Below, in pieces: positions 44,448-53,669 of a stretch of 64,000 nt of DNA; position 1 is the first letter of the stretch, and every line of letters begins with the position of its first letter. The DNA comes from Lujinxingia vulgaris (lineage in GTDB: Bacteria > Myxococcota_A > Bradymonadia > Bradymonadales > Bradymonadaceae). Below the pieces are notes generated by a model. The model did not search any database. It was not told the DNA's origin and was given only the letters and a program-made list of their open reading frames with translations. Made by a program: the position numbers and the translations under genes. The stretch covers positions 744,001-808,000 of the forward strand of contig NZ_VOSM01000002.1 of assembly GCF_007997015.1 (NCBI RefSeq), in the 5' to 3' direction.

Positions 44448-44882
44448 TTATTTGAAGACCTTGCCGATGGTGTCTTTGGCGCGCGCCAGGGTGACGCCCT
44501 GGAGCATCTTGCGGATCTTCTCGTCGCGCTCGACCACCGCGAGCAGCGCCTGTTTGCCGATGGCGACCACCTGGGCCGGACCGGTTTTCACCTCGACGGT
44601 GGCCGTGGCGGTGTTGCCGCTCATCAGAGAGACCTCGCCGAAGTAGGCGCCGGGGCCCATCGTCTTGAGCTCGACCTCGCCGGCGGGACCGTTGGTCCAG
44701 ACGCGGATGCGGCCGGTGAGGACGATGTAGAGGCTATCGACGTTTTGATCCTCTTCGATGATGCGCTCGCCAGGCTGGAAGATCTTGAGATCACTGGCGC
44801 TGATGAGTGCCTTAACGTCGGCATCATTCAGATGCTTGAAGAGGGGGCTCTCCTGGATGGTTTCGGCAATCTTTTCGGTCAT
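44448..44882 (-). CDS. Stand-alone cyclic-nucleotide-binding (CNBD) protein
   Basis: From the ATG at 44882 it has 144 residues, most of them a cNMP-binding fold: PLFKHLNDADVKALI, EDQNVDSLYIVLTGRIRVW, GPGAYFGEVSLMSG (phosphate-binding cassette) and TATVEVKTGPAQVVAI. No helix-turn-helix or other output domain is present, so it is not a CRP-type regulator. A longer in-frame reading (to 45122) would have unsupported composition. It may act as a regulatory subunit for a partner protein; cAMP or cGMP binding is unproven because the cassette lacks a clear Arg. Confidence 0.82.
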   Translation of the reverse strand: MTEKIAETIQESPLFKHLNDADVKALISASDLKIFQPGERIIEEDQNVDSLYIVLTGRIRVWTNGPAGEVELKTMGPGAYFGEVSLMSGNTATATVEVKTGPAQVVAIGKQALLAVVERDEKIRKMLQGVTLARAKDTIGKVFK

Positions 44883-45162
44883 GATGGTCTCATCACGGGG
44901 GTGAAGGGGGAAACCGGCCGAGGGCCGGCGATGCCGTACGCGTTGCAGGGTATCAACGGGGGGGAGGGCGATGCAATCACCACGGCGCGAGATGATTCGC
45001 GAGGAGGGGTGTTTGAGGACGAGGTGCGGTCGGGGAGGGGGCAATTTCTTGAGCACCGGCCGATGCGTGGTAGCTCTGGGAGGTACGCCGGGCCCGGGGT
45101 TGAGGCTGCGGCGTGAAGCCATGGTGGCAAGGTATTAAGGGGCCGGTGGGCCCGATAACGAC

Positions 45163-45516
45163 ATGGAGGTCGATGTGACGGAGCAACGCAAACAGCAGCG
45201 CGTGGACTGCGACATGATCCTCAACAAGATCGAGTCCGGACACACCAACATTTGTCGGGCAACCGATGTGTCGCTGGGGGGCATTCGGCTGGAGCGGGTT
45301 GCCGAGGCGTATCGCAGTGATGGCGAGTCGGTGCAGCTGCAGTTTGCACTGCCGGGGGAGGAGGAGCCGATCTGGGTGGCGGGCACGAAGGTTTATGACG
45401 CCGATGGTCAGGTGGGCGTGCGCTTTACGAACATCTCGCACGGTCATTTTGTGAAGTTGCGGGCCTGGCTGCGGGCGCAGTCGATCTCGGAGGGGCTTCC
45501 GGAGTTTTCGATCTAA
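45163..45516 (+). CDS. PilZ-domain c-di-GMP-binding protein
   Basis: The 117-residue protein is a single PilZ domain. It has both ligand motifs: RxxxR (RKQQR, Arg9/Arg13) and DxSxxG (Asp35, Ser37, Gly40 in TDVSLGGIRL). PilZ proteins bind cyclic di-GMP and act on motility, pili or polysaccharide machinery through partners. No partner is fused or adjacent. A small gene by itself, ended by a strong hairpin shared with the next, convergent gene. Confidence 0.88.
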   Translation: MEVDVTEQRKQQRVDCDMILNKIESGHTNICRATDVSLGGIRLERVAEAYRSDGESVQLQFALPGEEEPIWVAGTKVYDADGQVGVRFTNISHGHFVKLRAWLRAQSISEGLPEFSI

Positions 45517-45570
45517 GCGTATCGCGTGATCGCTGCGTGCGCAGCGCGCGCTCAGGCACGGGTCAAAAGA

Positions 45571-45606
45571 AACGCCCCGCCGGCATCAGCCGGCGGGGCG
45601 TTTTTT
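45571..45606. terminator. Bidirectional rho-independent terminator
   Basis: A 14-bp perfect stem (45571-45584 with 45589-45602) with a 4-base loop, T-run after it and A-run before it, lies between the convergent PilZ and subtilase genes. Confidence 0.88.
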
Positions 45607-45630
45607 ATGCTAGCGATGCTGCGTCAGGGC

Positions 45631-47574
45631 TCAATCGCGCTTGAGGCCGAAGAAGCCGATGGCCAGGCTGAGCAGGCCGTTCACGGCGAGCCAGACGCGG
45701 TCGAGGATGTTCATGCCCGGGATCCAGCTGACGTCGGAGGTAAGCTGGAAGGCTTCGGTGAGGCTGAAGCCGGCCATCCCCAGGGCGATACCGCCGGCGA
45801 GGGCGCGACCGACGCGATGACCGCCGAGGAAGGCGTAGGCCACCAGCGGGATGAGGAAGCTGGCGAGCAGCGGGTTCTGGTGGGCACCCAGGCCGGAGAC
45901 GAGCACGTTGGCCTCGGCCAGGGGGCGGCCGATGACGTTGGCGACAAAGCCCAGGGCACCACCGGCCGGGACGAGCAGCGGGATGAAGAAGAGGCCACCG
46001 GCGACGACCGCAGCGCTGGTGGCGACCAGCGGCAGGTGATCGGGGAGGCGTCCCATCATGTCGCGGCGGCGCAGGCCGAAGGCGGTGAGAAGCACCAGGA
46101 GCAGGGCGCCGCCGTAGCGGGTGGTGCCCTGGTCGGTGGCGGACTGCTTGACGGCTTTATCGGCCTGAAGCAGTCCGGCGCCGTAGCGCTCACGGTACTC
46201 TTCTTCGCTGTCGTACTTCTCGCGCATGGAGGTATCGGCAGCTTTCTGCAGGACTTTTTGGACTTTATCGGGGTGGGTGATGCCGTTGGCGATCACGAGC
46301 GCGGCGGCCGCAGCGACGTGGGGGCTGGCCATGGAGGTGCCCATGTAGAGGGCGAACTCATGCTTGGAGGTCTGCCCGGCGGGGTGGGTCTCCTGCATGA
46401 TGCCGTCGGGGCGTCCGTCGCCGTTCTGGTCGATGCGGGTGTTGCCGCCGGGGGCGGCGATGTCGACGTAGGATCCCCACTGGGAGTAGAAGGTGGTGCG
46501 CTGGTCGAACTGGGTGGCGGCCACGGCGAAGGCGTGGTTATAGGCCGCCGGGTAGCTCGGCGAGCGCTTTCCGCCATTGCCTGCGGCGGCCACGACGGTC
46601 ACGCCTTTTTTGTGGGCGTAGTCGACGGCGCGCTTGAGCACCAGGCTGGGCAGCGGGCCGCCCAGGCTCATGTTGATGACCTGCGCGCCGTTATCGGCGG
46701 CAAAACGCACCGCGTCGGCGATGTCGGCCACCGAGCCAAAGCCGCGGCTGTTGAGCACGCGCAGGGGCATGATCTTGGATTCAAACGCCAGACCGGCGAC
46801 GCCGTAGCCGTTGTTGGTGGCCTGGGCGATGGTGCCGGCGACGTGGGTGCCGTGGCCGTGCCCGTCGTAGACGAAGTCGGTCTTGTCGACGAAGTCGTAG
46901 CCGGGGACGGTGGCGATGCCCTGAAGATCTTTGCCAACCTTGATGCCGCGGTTGGCGTCGTCGGCGACGGTGACACCGGTGTCGATGACGGCGACCACAA
47001 CGTCGCGGCCGGTAGAGACTTTCCAGGCTTCTTCGGCGCCGACCTGCTCAAAGTTCCACTGAAACTGGTAGAGGGGGTCGTCGGGGACGAAGTAGGCGCG
47101 GTATTCGATGTTTTCTTCGACGCTCTCCAGCCAGCCGGAGGGCGCCGACTGCGCGAGGCAGTCTTTGACGTAGGGAGCGGCGCCTTCTTCGACACGGGCG
47201 ACGAAGACATTTTCATCGTCGGAGAAGGGGCTGTTGAGCTCGGCGCTCAGGCCCTTTGCCCGGGTGAAGGCGAGGATCTCTTCGTTGGAGAGATCGTCGT
47301 CGAAGTCGAGGACGACCTCATCGAAGGCCGGGTTGGTGTCGAGGATGTCGAGGTCGGCCGGGATGGTGTCGAGGTTGCTGATGTCGACGCCGGGGACGTT
47401 CTGGGTGGAGGGCGTCGCGCCATCGAGGCAGGCCTGCCAGGGTGCGGCCGGGCTGATGTTGGGGGCGTCTTGCGCGGTGGCGACACCGCTGAGGCCCAGA
47501 AAGAGGGCGAGGCCGGCGAAGGTGGCAGATGCCGGCGCGAGGCGGCGTTTTAAGGGGCGTGTCGGTCGCATCAT
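45631..47574 (-). CDS. Subtilisin-like (S8) serine protease with C-terminal membrane domain
   Basis: The 647-residue protein has a signal peptide (LFLGLSGVATA), a propeptide-like region (about 36-160), then the S8 catalytic domain with Asp198 (VIDTG), His241 (GHGTHVAG), Asn333 (AGN) and Ser414 (GTSMASPH). After about residue 500 come five or so hydrophobic helices with a short basic stretch (LRRRD), so the protease is held at a membrane rather than secreted freely. This C-terminal domain is not part of ordinary subtilases. Release or anchoring on the outer surface and self-processing are inferred. A terminator lies downstream. Confidence 0.92.
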   Translation of the reverse strand: MMRPTRPLKRRLAPASATFAGLALFLGLSGVATAQDAPNISPAAPWQACLDGATPSTQNVPGVDISNLDTIPADLDILDTNPAFDEVVLDFDDDLSNEEILAFTRAKGLSAELNSPFSDDENVFVARVEEGAAPYVKDCLAQSAPSGWLESVEENIEYRAYFVPDDPLYQFQWNFEQVGAEEAWKVSTGRDVVVAVIDTGVTVADDANRGIKVGKDLQGIATVPGYDFVDKTDFVYDGHGHGTHVAGTIAQATNNGYGVAGLAFESKIMPLRVLNSRGFGSVADIADAVRFAADNGAQVINMSLGGPLPSLVLKRAVDYAHKKGVTVVAAAGNGGKRSPSYPAAYNHAFAVAATQFDQRTTFYSQWGSYVDIAAPGGNTRIDQNGDGRPDGIMQETHPAGQTSKHEFALYMGTSMASPHVAAAAALVIANGITHPDKVQKVLQKAADTSMREKYDSEEEYRERYGAGLLQADKAVKQSATDQGTTRYGGALLLVLLTAFGLRRRDMMGRLPDHLPLVATSAAVVAGGLFFIPLLVPAGGALGFVANVIGRPLAEANVLVSGLGAHQNPLLASFLIPLVAYAFLGGHRVGRALAGGIALGMAGFSLTEAFQLTSDVSWIPGMNILDRVWLAVNGLLSLAIGFFGLKRD

Positions 47575-47729
47575 CCGTCCAGTCCTCGGTCAGGTAAGGT
47601 TTTAAACAGGCGCGTCGGCATGGGGAGCGGCCGGACGCACCGGTGAGGCGGTGCTCAGAACTCAAACGAAGCTAAGCACCGGCTGAATTCCCGGCAAAGC
47701 CTCGTGGGACGCTCCTACAGTGTAGCGCT

Positions 47730-49019
47730 TCAGGGGACCTCGGCCAAATCCTGGGCCGAGAGGGTGCTCTCGATGGCTTCGAGGCGCTCGCGGGCCAGGC
47801 GCGCAGTGAACTGCGCGATGGGCGGGTGTTCGGCGGCCAGAACCTCGAAGTCTTCGCGCGCCAGAAAGAGGGCGTGGCCAGGAGAGGTGCAGACCACCGT
47901 CGCCGTCGCCTGGTCGCTCGCCACCAGCCCCACCTCGCCAACGACTTCGCCGGTGCTCAGGGTGGCGACGGTGATCTCCCAGTCATCGTCTTTGCGCACG
48001 ATGTCGACTTTGCCATCGAGGAGGATGAAGAGGCCGGGGCTGGGGCGTCCCTGGCGCACGCAGAGGGTGCCGCTGTCGAGGGTCAGGCCGGTGAAGCGAC
48101 CGACGACCCGGGCGCGCTCGTCGGGGCTGAGGTGGGTGAAGAGCTCGTGGCGATCGAGGAGGCCTTCGGTGAGGGTGTGGCGGCGCAGTGTGGCCAGGCG
48201 GTTGAGGAAGTCGGGGAGCTCATCGTTGAGCTTGCCGATGGCGCTCTGGGCAAGGCGCAGGCATTCGCTGCCGCGTTCGCTGAGCACGCGGTAGCGGGGG
48301 GCGCGCTCGCTGCCGCCGAAAGCGTTGAGGCCGAGCAGAGAGCCGGCCGGGATGCGGAAGGTTTTGGGGCCATCGCTCACGGCGAGATCGTTGCTGACGG
48401 TCCAGATGAGATCGGCGGACTTCTGGGAGGGCTCAAAGACGATCTGGGCGTCGGGGAAGATCTCGTAGTCGACGAAGTCGAGCACGCGGCGCAGCGCGTC
48501 GGGGGGGAGCACGCTGAGCAGGGGAAGTGCCGGGAGGCTGCCGGGGCGCTCGGCGGTGCCGTCGGGGTCGGTGGCGCGCTCGAGCACGCGCTCGAAGAGC
48601 TCGTCGAGGTCGGGCTCCGCGCCGTGGACCTGGGTGGAGAGGTTGCCGGCGGGCTGGGGGAAGCTCGGCTGGGGGCGGCCGTTCTCCAGGTAGGGGCTGC
48701 GCACCGAGTAGAGCGTGGCGAAGTGGTCCAAGAGCTCGGTGGAGGCCGGGTTGAGCGCGTGCATCTGCTTGATGGCAGCGATCGCGCGGGTGGGGAAGCC
48801 GGCGTTGGCGTAATGGCGAGCGGCCAGGGTGTAGACCTCAACGGCCTCGCGCTTTCGGCCCACCGTGGCGAGGATCACCGCGGTGCGCTCTCGCAGTGGC
48901 GAGGGATCGGGGAGGTTGTACCAGTTGGCCAGGATGAGCTGGAGCGCGCGGGCGTGCTCCTGAGACTCGACGGCGTCATCGATGGTGTTGAGCAGGTCGA
49001 GGAGGCGGATTTGCACCAT
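47730..49019 (-). CDS. TPR-like protein with two cyclic-nucleotide-binding domains
   Basis: From the ATG at 49019 (AAGGA upstream) it has 429 residues. The N-terminal ~110 residues are helical TPR-like repeats. A first CNBD-like fold (about 165-290) is degenerate, and a second (about 295-400) keeps SPGLFILLDGKVDIV, GEVVGEVGLVASDQATATVV. No DNA-binding or enzymatic domain exists, so ligand-controlled protein-protein interaction is likely. Resembles myxococcal scaffold-like cNMP proteins of unknown role. Confidence 0.78.
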   Translation of the reverse strand: MVQIRLLDLLNTIDDAVESQEHARALQLILANWYNLPDPSPLRERTAVILATVGRKREAVEVYTLAARHYANAGFPTRAIAAIKQMHALNPASTELLDHFATLYSVRSPYLENGRPQPSFPQPAGNLSTQVHGAEPDLDELFERVLERATDPDGTAERPGSLPALPLLSVLPPDALRRVLDFVDYEIFPDAQIVFEPSQKSADLIWTVSNDLAVSDGPKTFRIPAGSLLGLNAFGGSERAPRYRVLSERGSECLRLAQSAIGKLNDELPDFLNRLATLRRHTLTEGLLDRHELFTHLSPDERARVVGRFTGLTLDSGTLCVRQGRPSPGLFILLDGKVDIVRKDDDWEITVATLSTGEVVGEVGLVASDQATATVVCTSPGHALFLAREDFEVLAAEHPPIAQFTARLARERLEAIESTLSAQDLAEVP

Positions 49020-49107
49020 GACCGGGGTCCTTCCGAGGCGGTTGTTTTTGGCGGCGATGTCGACGCCCAAGTCTAGAAGATGGGCGCGAGGGGGACAACC
49101 CGGAAGC

Positions 49108-52100
49108 TCAGGCGGGGTCGGCTTTGAGCACGGCGTGCGCGCGGGGGACCGGCCAGCCTTCGAGGACCAGGGGGAGGTAGAAGTGGTGGGTGGTGGCGAG
49201 CGCGCGGGCAGACTCCAGGATCTGGCGGGCTTCGGGGCGCTCCTGACGGGTGAGGATCAGGCCGAGGGCTTCCTGGTTGAGGGTCTGGCTGAGCACGCTC
49301 TGGGAGGAGGCGCAGAGCTCGATGGCCTGGCGCGTCAGGCGGGCGGCGCGGGAGTATTGCTCGCGCAGCAGGGCCAGGCGGGCGCGCAGGCGCAGCAACG
49401 CGGCGCGCTCAGAGAGTCCGAGGTCGTCTTGATAGCTGGCGAGCCGACGGATGGTCCGGTGGAGGCGGTTGAGGGTGGCGGAGAGTGCGTCTTGCTGGAG
49501 GGTGCGCTGGCGCTCGGCCTCACTGGCCAGGGCATGTGCCAGCGCCCGGTTAAGGGCAAACTCCACCCGCGGTAGCGTCAGGAAGTCGCGATCGAAGACC
49601 TGGTCGCGGAGAAGATCGAGGTGGGCGATCACAAGCTCGGGGCGTCCCAATGCGAGGTCGATGGTGGCGCGGCGGGCGGTGACCTCCAGGAAGAGCAGGC
49701 TGTTGGGCGTGCGCTCGGCGAGCTCGCTTGCCGGGCTCAGCGCGAGGGCGGCCTCGGCGATGTCACCCCGGGCGATGAGGAGGTCGGCGCGGGAGAGCGC
49801 GATGTGCGCGCTGGCGGCGCGATCGTGGCGCAGGCGATGGGTGAGGTTGTCGACGACGGGCATCACCTCATGAAGTTGGCCGAGCTCAATGCCAACGCGG
49901 ATGATGTGGCTGAGCCAGCGGGTCGCAAAGATCGCGTCATCGACGCCGACTTTCTGAAGCGTGGAGATGGACTTATGCAGCAGCTCGCGCGCCTCGGCCC
50001 AGCGGCCACGGTGTGCGGCGAGCAAGCCCTGCAGTTCGAGGGCGCGGGCGCGACAGCCCGGGTCGTCGAAACGATCTGAGAGTGTCAAACTCTGATCGAG
50101 CCAGCGGTCCACCGGGGTGGTGGGATCGATGAGCAGGGGGAGCAGCGGCGCGCTGACCATTTGCAGTCGGTCGCGGGCAAGCCAGGGGCCGTAGTTATGC
50201 ACGGTGGCCAGGCGGGCGAAGTGGGTGGTGAGGCGATCATGGCGAGCGCTGAGCAAAAGGTGCGACGCCTCGCTGGCTCGCCAGAGCAGCCGGGCGGTCT
50301 CAACGGTACGCTCGGGCGGTCGTTGATCGCGGGCCACCGCGGTGGCGTCGGACCATCGCGCCAGGCCTACGGCCAGGCGACGGCGCCAGGCGCGAAGTCC
50401 GGCGCGCAGGCGACCACGGCGGTACGCGCTGCCGACCTCTTGCAGGGCGTCATCGAGGGTGTCGATGGCCTCATCGGGGTGTCCGGAGGCCAGGAGTGCT
50501 TCCATCCATTGACGGCGAATCGCCAGGCGATCCTGGATGGAACCACTGGCGAGCAGCGGGCGAAGTTGGTCGCGGGCCTGGTCGGTGCGAGCCAGGGCGA
50601 TGGCCGCCTCGAAGAGAGCGCGGTGGATCTCGTCACGGCGGGGGGAGTCTTTGGGTTCGTGAGCGTCGATCAGCTGCCAGAGTTCCAGGGCGCGCTCCCA
50701 GGCGAAGCGGCTCTGGGCGCTGTGGGCGACCTTGAAGGCGACTTCCACCGACTCGCGTTGTCGACCGGCGCGCCGCAGGTAATCGAGACGTCGAGCGTCG
50801 CTGCCGGTTTTGGATTCGCGCAGCGCGTCGGCGATCAGCCCGCAGAGGCGCGCGTGGTGGTCGCGGCCCAGCTCGTCGAGCACGAAGTTGCGGGCGCGGT
50901 CGTGAATGATCGCGTAGGCCGCGTCCTGGTGTTCGCCGGCGCGGGCGCGCGACTGGCGAGCCAGGCGTCGATGAAGGAGGGTCGCAATGACCGCCTCGCC
51001 ACCCTGAGCGCTCATGGCGCTGGCTCCCAGCTCTCGCCCCATGGCCAGGCCCAGGGTGTGGGCGGTCAGGGGGGAGGAGGCAACGGCGAGCAGCTGAAGG
51101 CCCAGGCGTTCAGGGCGGGTCAGCTGGGCGACGCGCCGACGGATAAAGGTCGTGAGGAGTTCGTCGACGGCCACCGGTTCGGCAGCTTCGAGTTCCTCGG
51201 AGGCCTCGGTGGGGGCCTGCTCAAACTCGTAGATGAGCTCGTCAATAAGCCGGGGGTGGAGGTTGCCACGGCGCAGGATCAGCTGCTTGCTGCGAAGGGA
51301 GAGGTTGGCGGCGTTGGCCAGCACGTACTCCCGGGCCTCTTCTTTGGAGAAACCGTGAATCTCGACGCGGTGCAGGGCGATGGGAGAGGTCGCAAGTTCG
51401 CCAAAGAAGGGGTGATTGGCGTGGTCTTTGCCGGGGCCAGTAAGAATGCTGGTGACCATGAAGACGCGCATGCCGCGGGGATCGTTGGTCAGGTCGGCGA
51501 GGAGCGCGGAGGTGTCCAGCCCGGCAAAGTGGGTGTCTTCGAGCGCGATGAGGACGGGGCGTTGTTCGCTGAGCTCCACGAGCACGCGGCGCAGCGCGTC
51601 GATGGCCGAGCGCCGGCCGACCTCCGGGCAGGCTTCGCCGCGATCGTAGAGCGCCGGGAAGATGCGAGCGGCCTGAAGGCGGGCGGTCTCCATGCGCTGG
51701 CGCGACTTCTCGGGGAGGCGCGCGATGATGCCGGCGAGCTGCTCGGCGATTTCGTCCCAACCCTGGTAGGCGCCGGTGTCGCGGTGGAAACAGCGTCCGC
51801 GCAGCACGATCCAGCCCAGCTGGGATGCCCAGTGGGCCAGGGCATCGATCAGCGCGGTCTTGCCGGTGCCCTGGGGGCCTTCGACGACGCTTAAGCCCAG
51901 GCGGCGCTCCTGGGCGCAGAGGCTGGCGCGCTCGGTGAGCTGATCGAAGATCTCACGACGGCCGTAGAGCACCTCGCGGTCTTCGACGACGGTAGCCGGG
52001 ATGGTGACCGAGCGGTTCTCGTCGGTGGAGAGGAGGTCGAGGACCTCGTTGAGCGAGGGGCGGCGTTGAGGCTCGCTGGCGAGCAGGCCATGGATGAGGT

Positions 52101-53133
52101 TGACCCAGGCGGCCGGGCAGTGCGGGGCGACCTCCGAGAGGAAGATACGCTCGCGGCGTGGGCGGGGGCCTTCGTCACCCTCGATGACGCGCTGGCAGGC
52201 GTCGAAGGGTTTGCCGGCCAGGGCCTCAAAAAAGATCACGCCCAGCGCGTAGAGGTCGGCCGCCGGGCTGAACTCGCCACGGCGAAGCTCCGGGGCGCTG
52301 TAGCAGGAGCGAAGATCGCCGGAGCCCGGGCGCTCCAGGTGGGGGTGCAGCCCGAAGTCGGTCAGGCGTACCTGGCCGGCGTCGTTGATCAGGATGTTGG
52401 TGGGCTTGAGCCCGCCGTGAACCTTGCGAAAACGGTGGAGGTACTCCAGCGCCGCGACGATCTGGGGGCCGATGGCCTGGATGCGCAGGATGATCAGGTC
52501 GAGGGCGCGATCGGCGGCCTCGGAGTCTTCGAGCAAGGACTCGGGGATCTCCAGGGTGTTGGGGCGGTCGGCGGCGATCTCTTCGGGGACGGATTCTTCG
52601 CCCTCGGAGGAGGGCTCGTCGAGGGCGGGGGGAAGATCGTCTTCGTCGAGGGTGGAGGGAAGCTCAATGGTGGGAAGATCGTCTTCATCGAGCGCGGCAG
52701 CCGGGGCTTCGGTGGAGGCGTCCGGGGAGGTGCTGGCGCTTAAGATCGCCTGTTCGGCCTCGGTGATGGGGCGCAGCAGGTAGGCATCGAGCGGCATTCC
52801 GTCGACGTAGTCGCGCATCAGCCGGGTGACCTGTTCGCCGCGGAAGATCTCGCGGTAGCGGGCCAGGTTGGGATGATCGAGGCGCGTGAGGCTGTCGAAG
52901 TGGCGCGCGAACTCGTCGGGGTCGCGCACCCGAGCAAAGGTCAGCTTCTTGAGGACAAAGCGCTCCGGGCGCGGCATCTCGCCGCTGACCTCTGCGGACT
53001 CCCCCTCGGCCAGGCGCATGCGCAGCACCTCGAAGGACTCGCCAAGCTCACCGGTGCCGATAAGGCGGACCTGTTCGAGCGACTCGTCTGTGCGGGGCGC
53101 ATCCTGAAGATCGTGGGGGGCGTCGGTGCTCAT
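49108..53133 (-). CDS. Giant pseudokinase-ATPase-TPR signalling protein (PknK-like layout)
   Basis: The 1341 residues comprise an N-terminal protein-kinase fold (about 20-370), an AAA/STAND-type ATPase (Walker A GPQGTGKT at 419-426; VLIALEDTHFAGLD as Walker B) and a long C-terminal TPR-like helical region. The kinase has the Gly loop (GTGELG), Lys62/63 and DFG (259-261), but the catalytic loop reads HGGLKPTN at 239-246: Gly replaces the catalytic Asp. It is therefore likely a pseudokinase. A Pro/Glu/Asp-rich insert with DEDDLP repeats (about 140-200) splits the N-lobe/C-lobe. Start overlaps the preceding PUA-like gene by 4 bases, making it the fourth of a coupled operon. It may act as an ATP-dependent scaffold or switch. 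Confidence 0.88.
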   Translation of the reverse strand: MSTDAPHDLQDAPRTDESLEQVRLIGTGELGESFEVLRMRLAEGESAEVSGEMPRPERFVLKKLTFARVRDPDEFARHFDSLTRLDHPNLARYREIFRGEQVTRLMRDYVDGMPLDAYLLRPITEAEQAILSASTSPDASTEAPAAALDEDDLPTIELPSTLDEDDLPPALDEPSSEGEESVPEEIAADRPNTLEIPESLLEDSEAADRALDLIILRIQAIGPQIVAALEYLHRFRKVHGGLKPTNILINDAGQVRLTDFGLHPHLERPGSGDLRSCYSAPELRRGEFSPAADLYALGVIFFEALAGKPFDACQRVIEGDEGPRPRRERIFLSEVAPHCPAAWVNLIHGLLASEPQRRPSLNEVLDLLSTDENRSVTIPATVVEDREVLYGRREIFDQLTERASLCAQERRLGLSVVEGPQGTGKTALIDALAHWASQLGWIVLRGRCFHRDTGAYQGWDEIAEQLAGIIARLPEKSRQRMETARLQAARIFPALYDRGEACPEVGRRSAIDALRRVLVELSEQRPVLIALEDTHFAGLDTSALLADLTNDPRGMRVFMVTSILTGPGKDHANHPFFGELATSPIALHRVEIHGFSKEEAREYVLANAANLSLRSKQLILRRGNLHPRLIDELIYEFEQAPTEASEELEAAEPVAVDELLTTFIRRRVAQLTRPERLGLQLLAVASSPLTAHTLGLAMGRELGASAMSAQGGEAVIATLLHRRLARQSRARAGEHQDAAYAIIHDRARNFVLDELGRDHHARLCGLIADALRESKTGSDARRLDYLRRAGRQRESVEVAFKVAHSAQSRFAWERALELWQLIDAHEPKDSPRRDEIHRALFEAAIALARTDQARDQLRPLLASGSIQDRLAIRRQWMEALLASGHPDEAIDTLDDALQEVGSAYRRGRLRAGLRAWRRRLAVGLARWSDATAVARDQRPPERTVETARLLWRASEASHLLLSARHDRLTTHFARLATVHNYGPWLARDRLQMVSAPLLPLLIDPTTPVDRWLDQSLTLSDRFDDPGCRARALELQGLLAAHRGRWAEARELLHKSISTLQKVGVDDAIFATRWLSHIIRVGIELGQLHEVMPVVDNLTHRLRHDRAASAHIALSRADLLIARGDIAEAALALSPASELAERTPNSLLFLEVTARRATIDLALGRPELVIAHLDLLRDQVFDRDFLTLPRVEFALNRALAHALASEAERQRTLQQDALSATLNRLHRTIRRLASYQDDLGLSERAALLRLRARLALLREQYSRAARLTRQAIELCASSQSVLSQTLNQEALGLILTRQERPEARQILESARALATTHHFYLPLVLEGWPVPRAHAVLKADPA

Positions 53134-53669
53134 TCAACCTCGCCGAAGGCCGAGCGGGTCACGTCCTGGGACCACGCTTTGGGGAAGAAGCTCTGGACCT
53201 CGCGCTCGCCAGGGTCGGTGCTGCGCAAGAACCCGACGCCGAGGCCGTGGCCGCGGTGGCGAATGAGGACGTAGCCGCGCGAGGTGCACGCGCCGACCTG
53301 ATCGTCGCTGAGCGTGAAGGTCTTGCGGGTGAGGTAGGCGTCGCATTGCTCGGCGCTGGTGTCGATGACGTTGATGCGGGCGTAGCGAGCGAAGGTCATC
53401 GCCGCCGGCGTGGTGAGTTTGGGCACCACCATATCATCGCGCATAAAGGAGAGGCCGACCGAGTCGGGGCGCGGCTCGGTGGGAAGATGGTGATCGCGGT
53501 GAACGACGCTGACGATGCGTTTGTTGGCGCGAATAAACACCAGATCTTCGAGATGGGCCGGGTCGATGCCAAAGCGCTCCTCGAGGATCGTGAGGAAAGG
53601 GGTGGCGTCGATGGCCGGCGTTGCCAGGGTGGCCAGCGCCTCGGTGAGTTTTGAAGGGATCGCGCTCAT
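53130..53669 (-). CDS. PUA-like RNA-binding protein, companion to the NSUN methyltransferase
   Basis: From the ATG at 53669 (overlapping the methyltransferase stop by 4 bases) it has 179 residues. The C-terminal part reads SRGYVLIRHRGHGLGVGFLRS followed by SFFPKAW, similar to the C-terminal RNA-binding region of RsmF-type proteins, where GYVL, G-LG and the FPK segment recur. It therefore looks like the RNA-binding part of an RsmF-like enzyme encoded as a separate gene. Its stop overlaps the pseudokinase start by 4 bases. The assignment rests on pattern similarity, not an alignment. Confidence 0.6.
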   Translation of the reverse strand: MSAIPSKLTEALATLATPAIDATPFLTILEERFGIDPAHLEDLVFIRANKRIVSVVHRDHHLPTEPRPDSVGLSFMRDDMVVPKLTTPAAMTFARYARINVIDTSAEQCDAYLTRKTFTLSDDQVGACTSRGYVLIRHRGHGLGVGFLRSTDPGEREVQSFFPKAWSQDVTRSAFGEVE

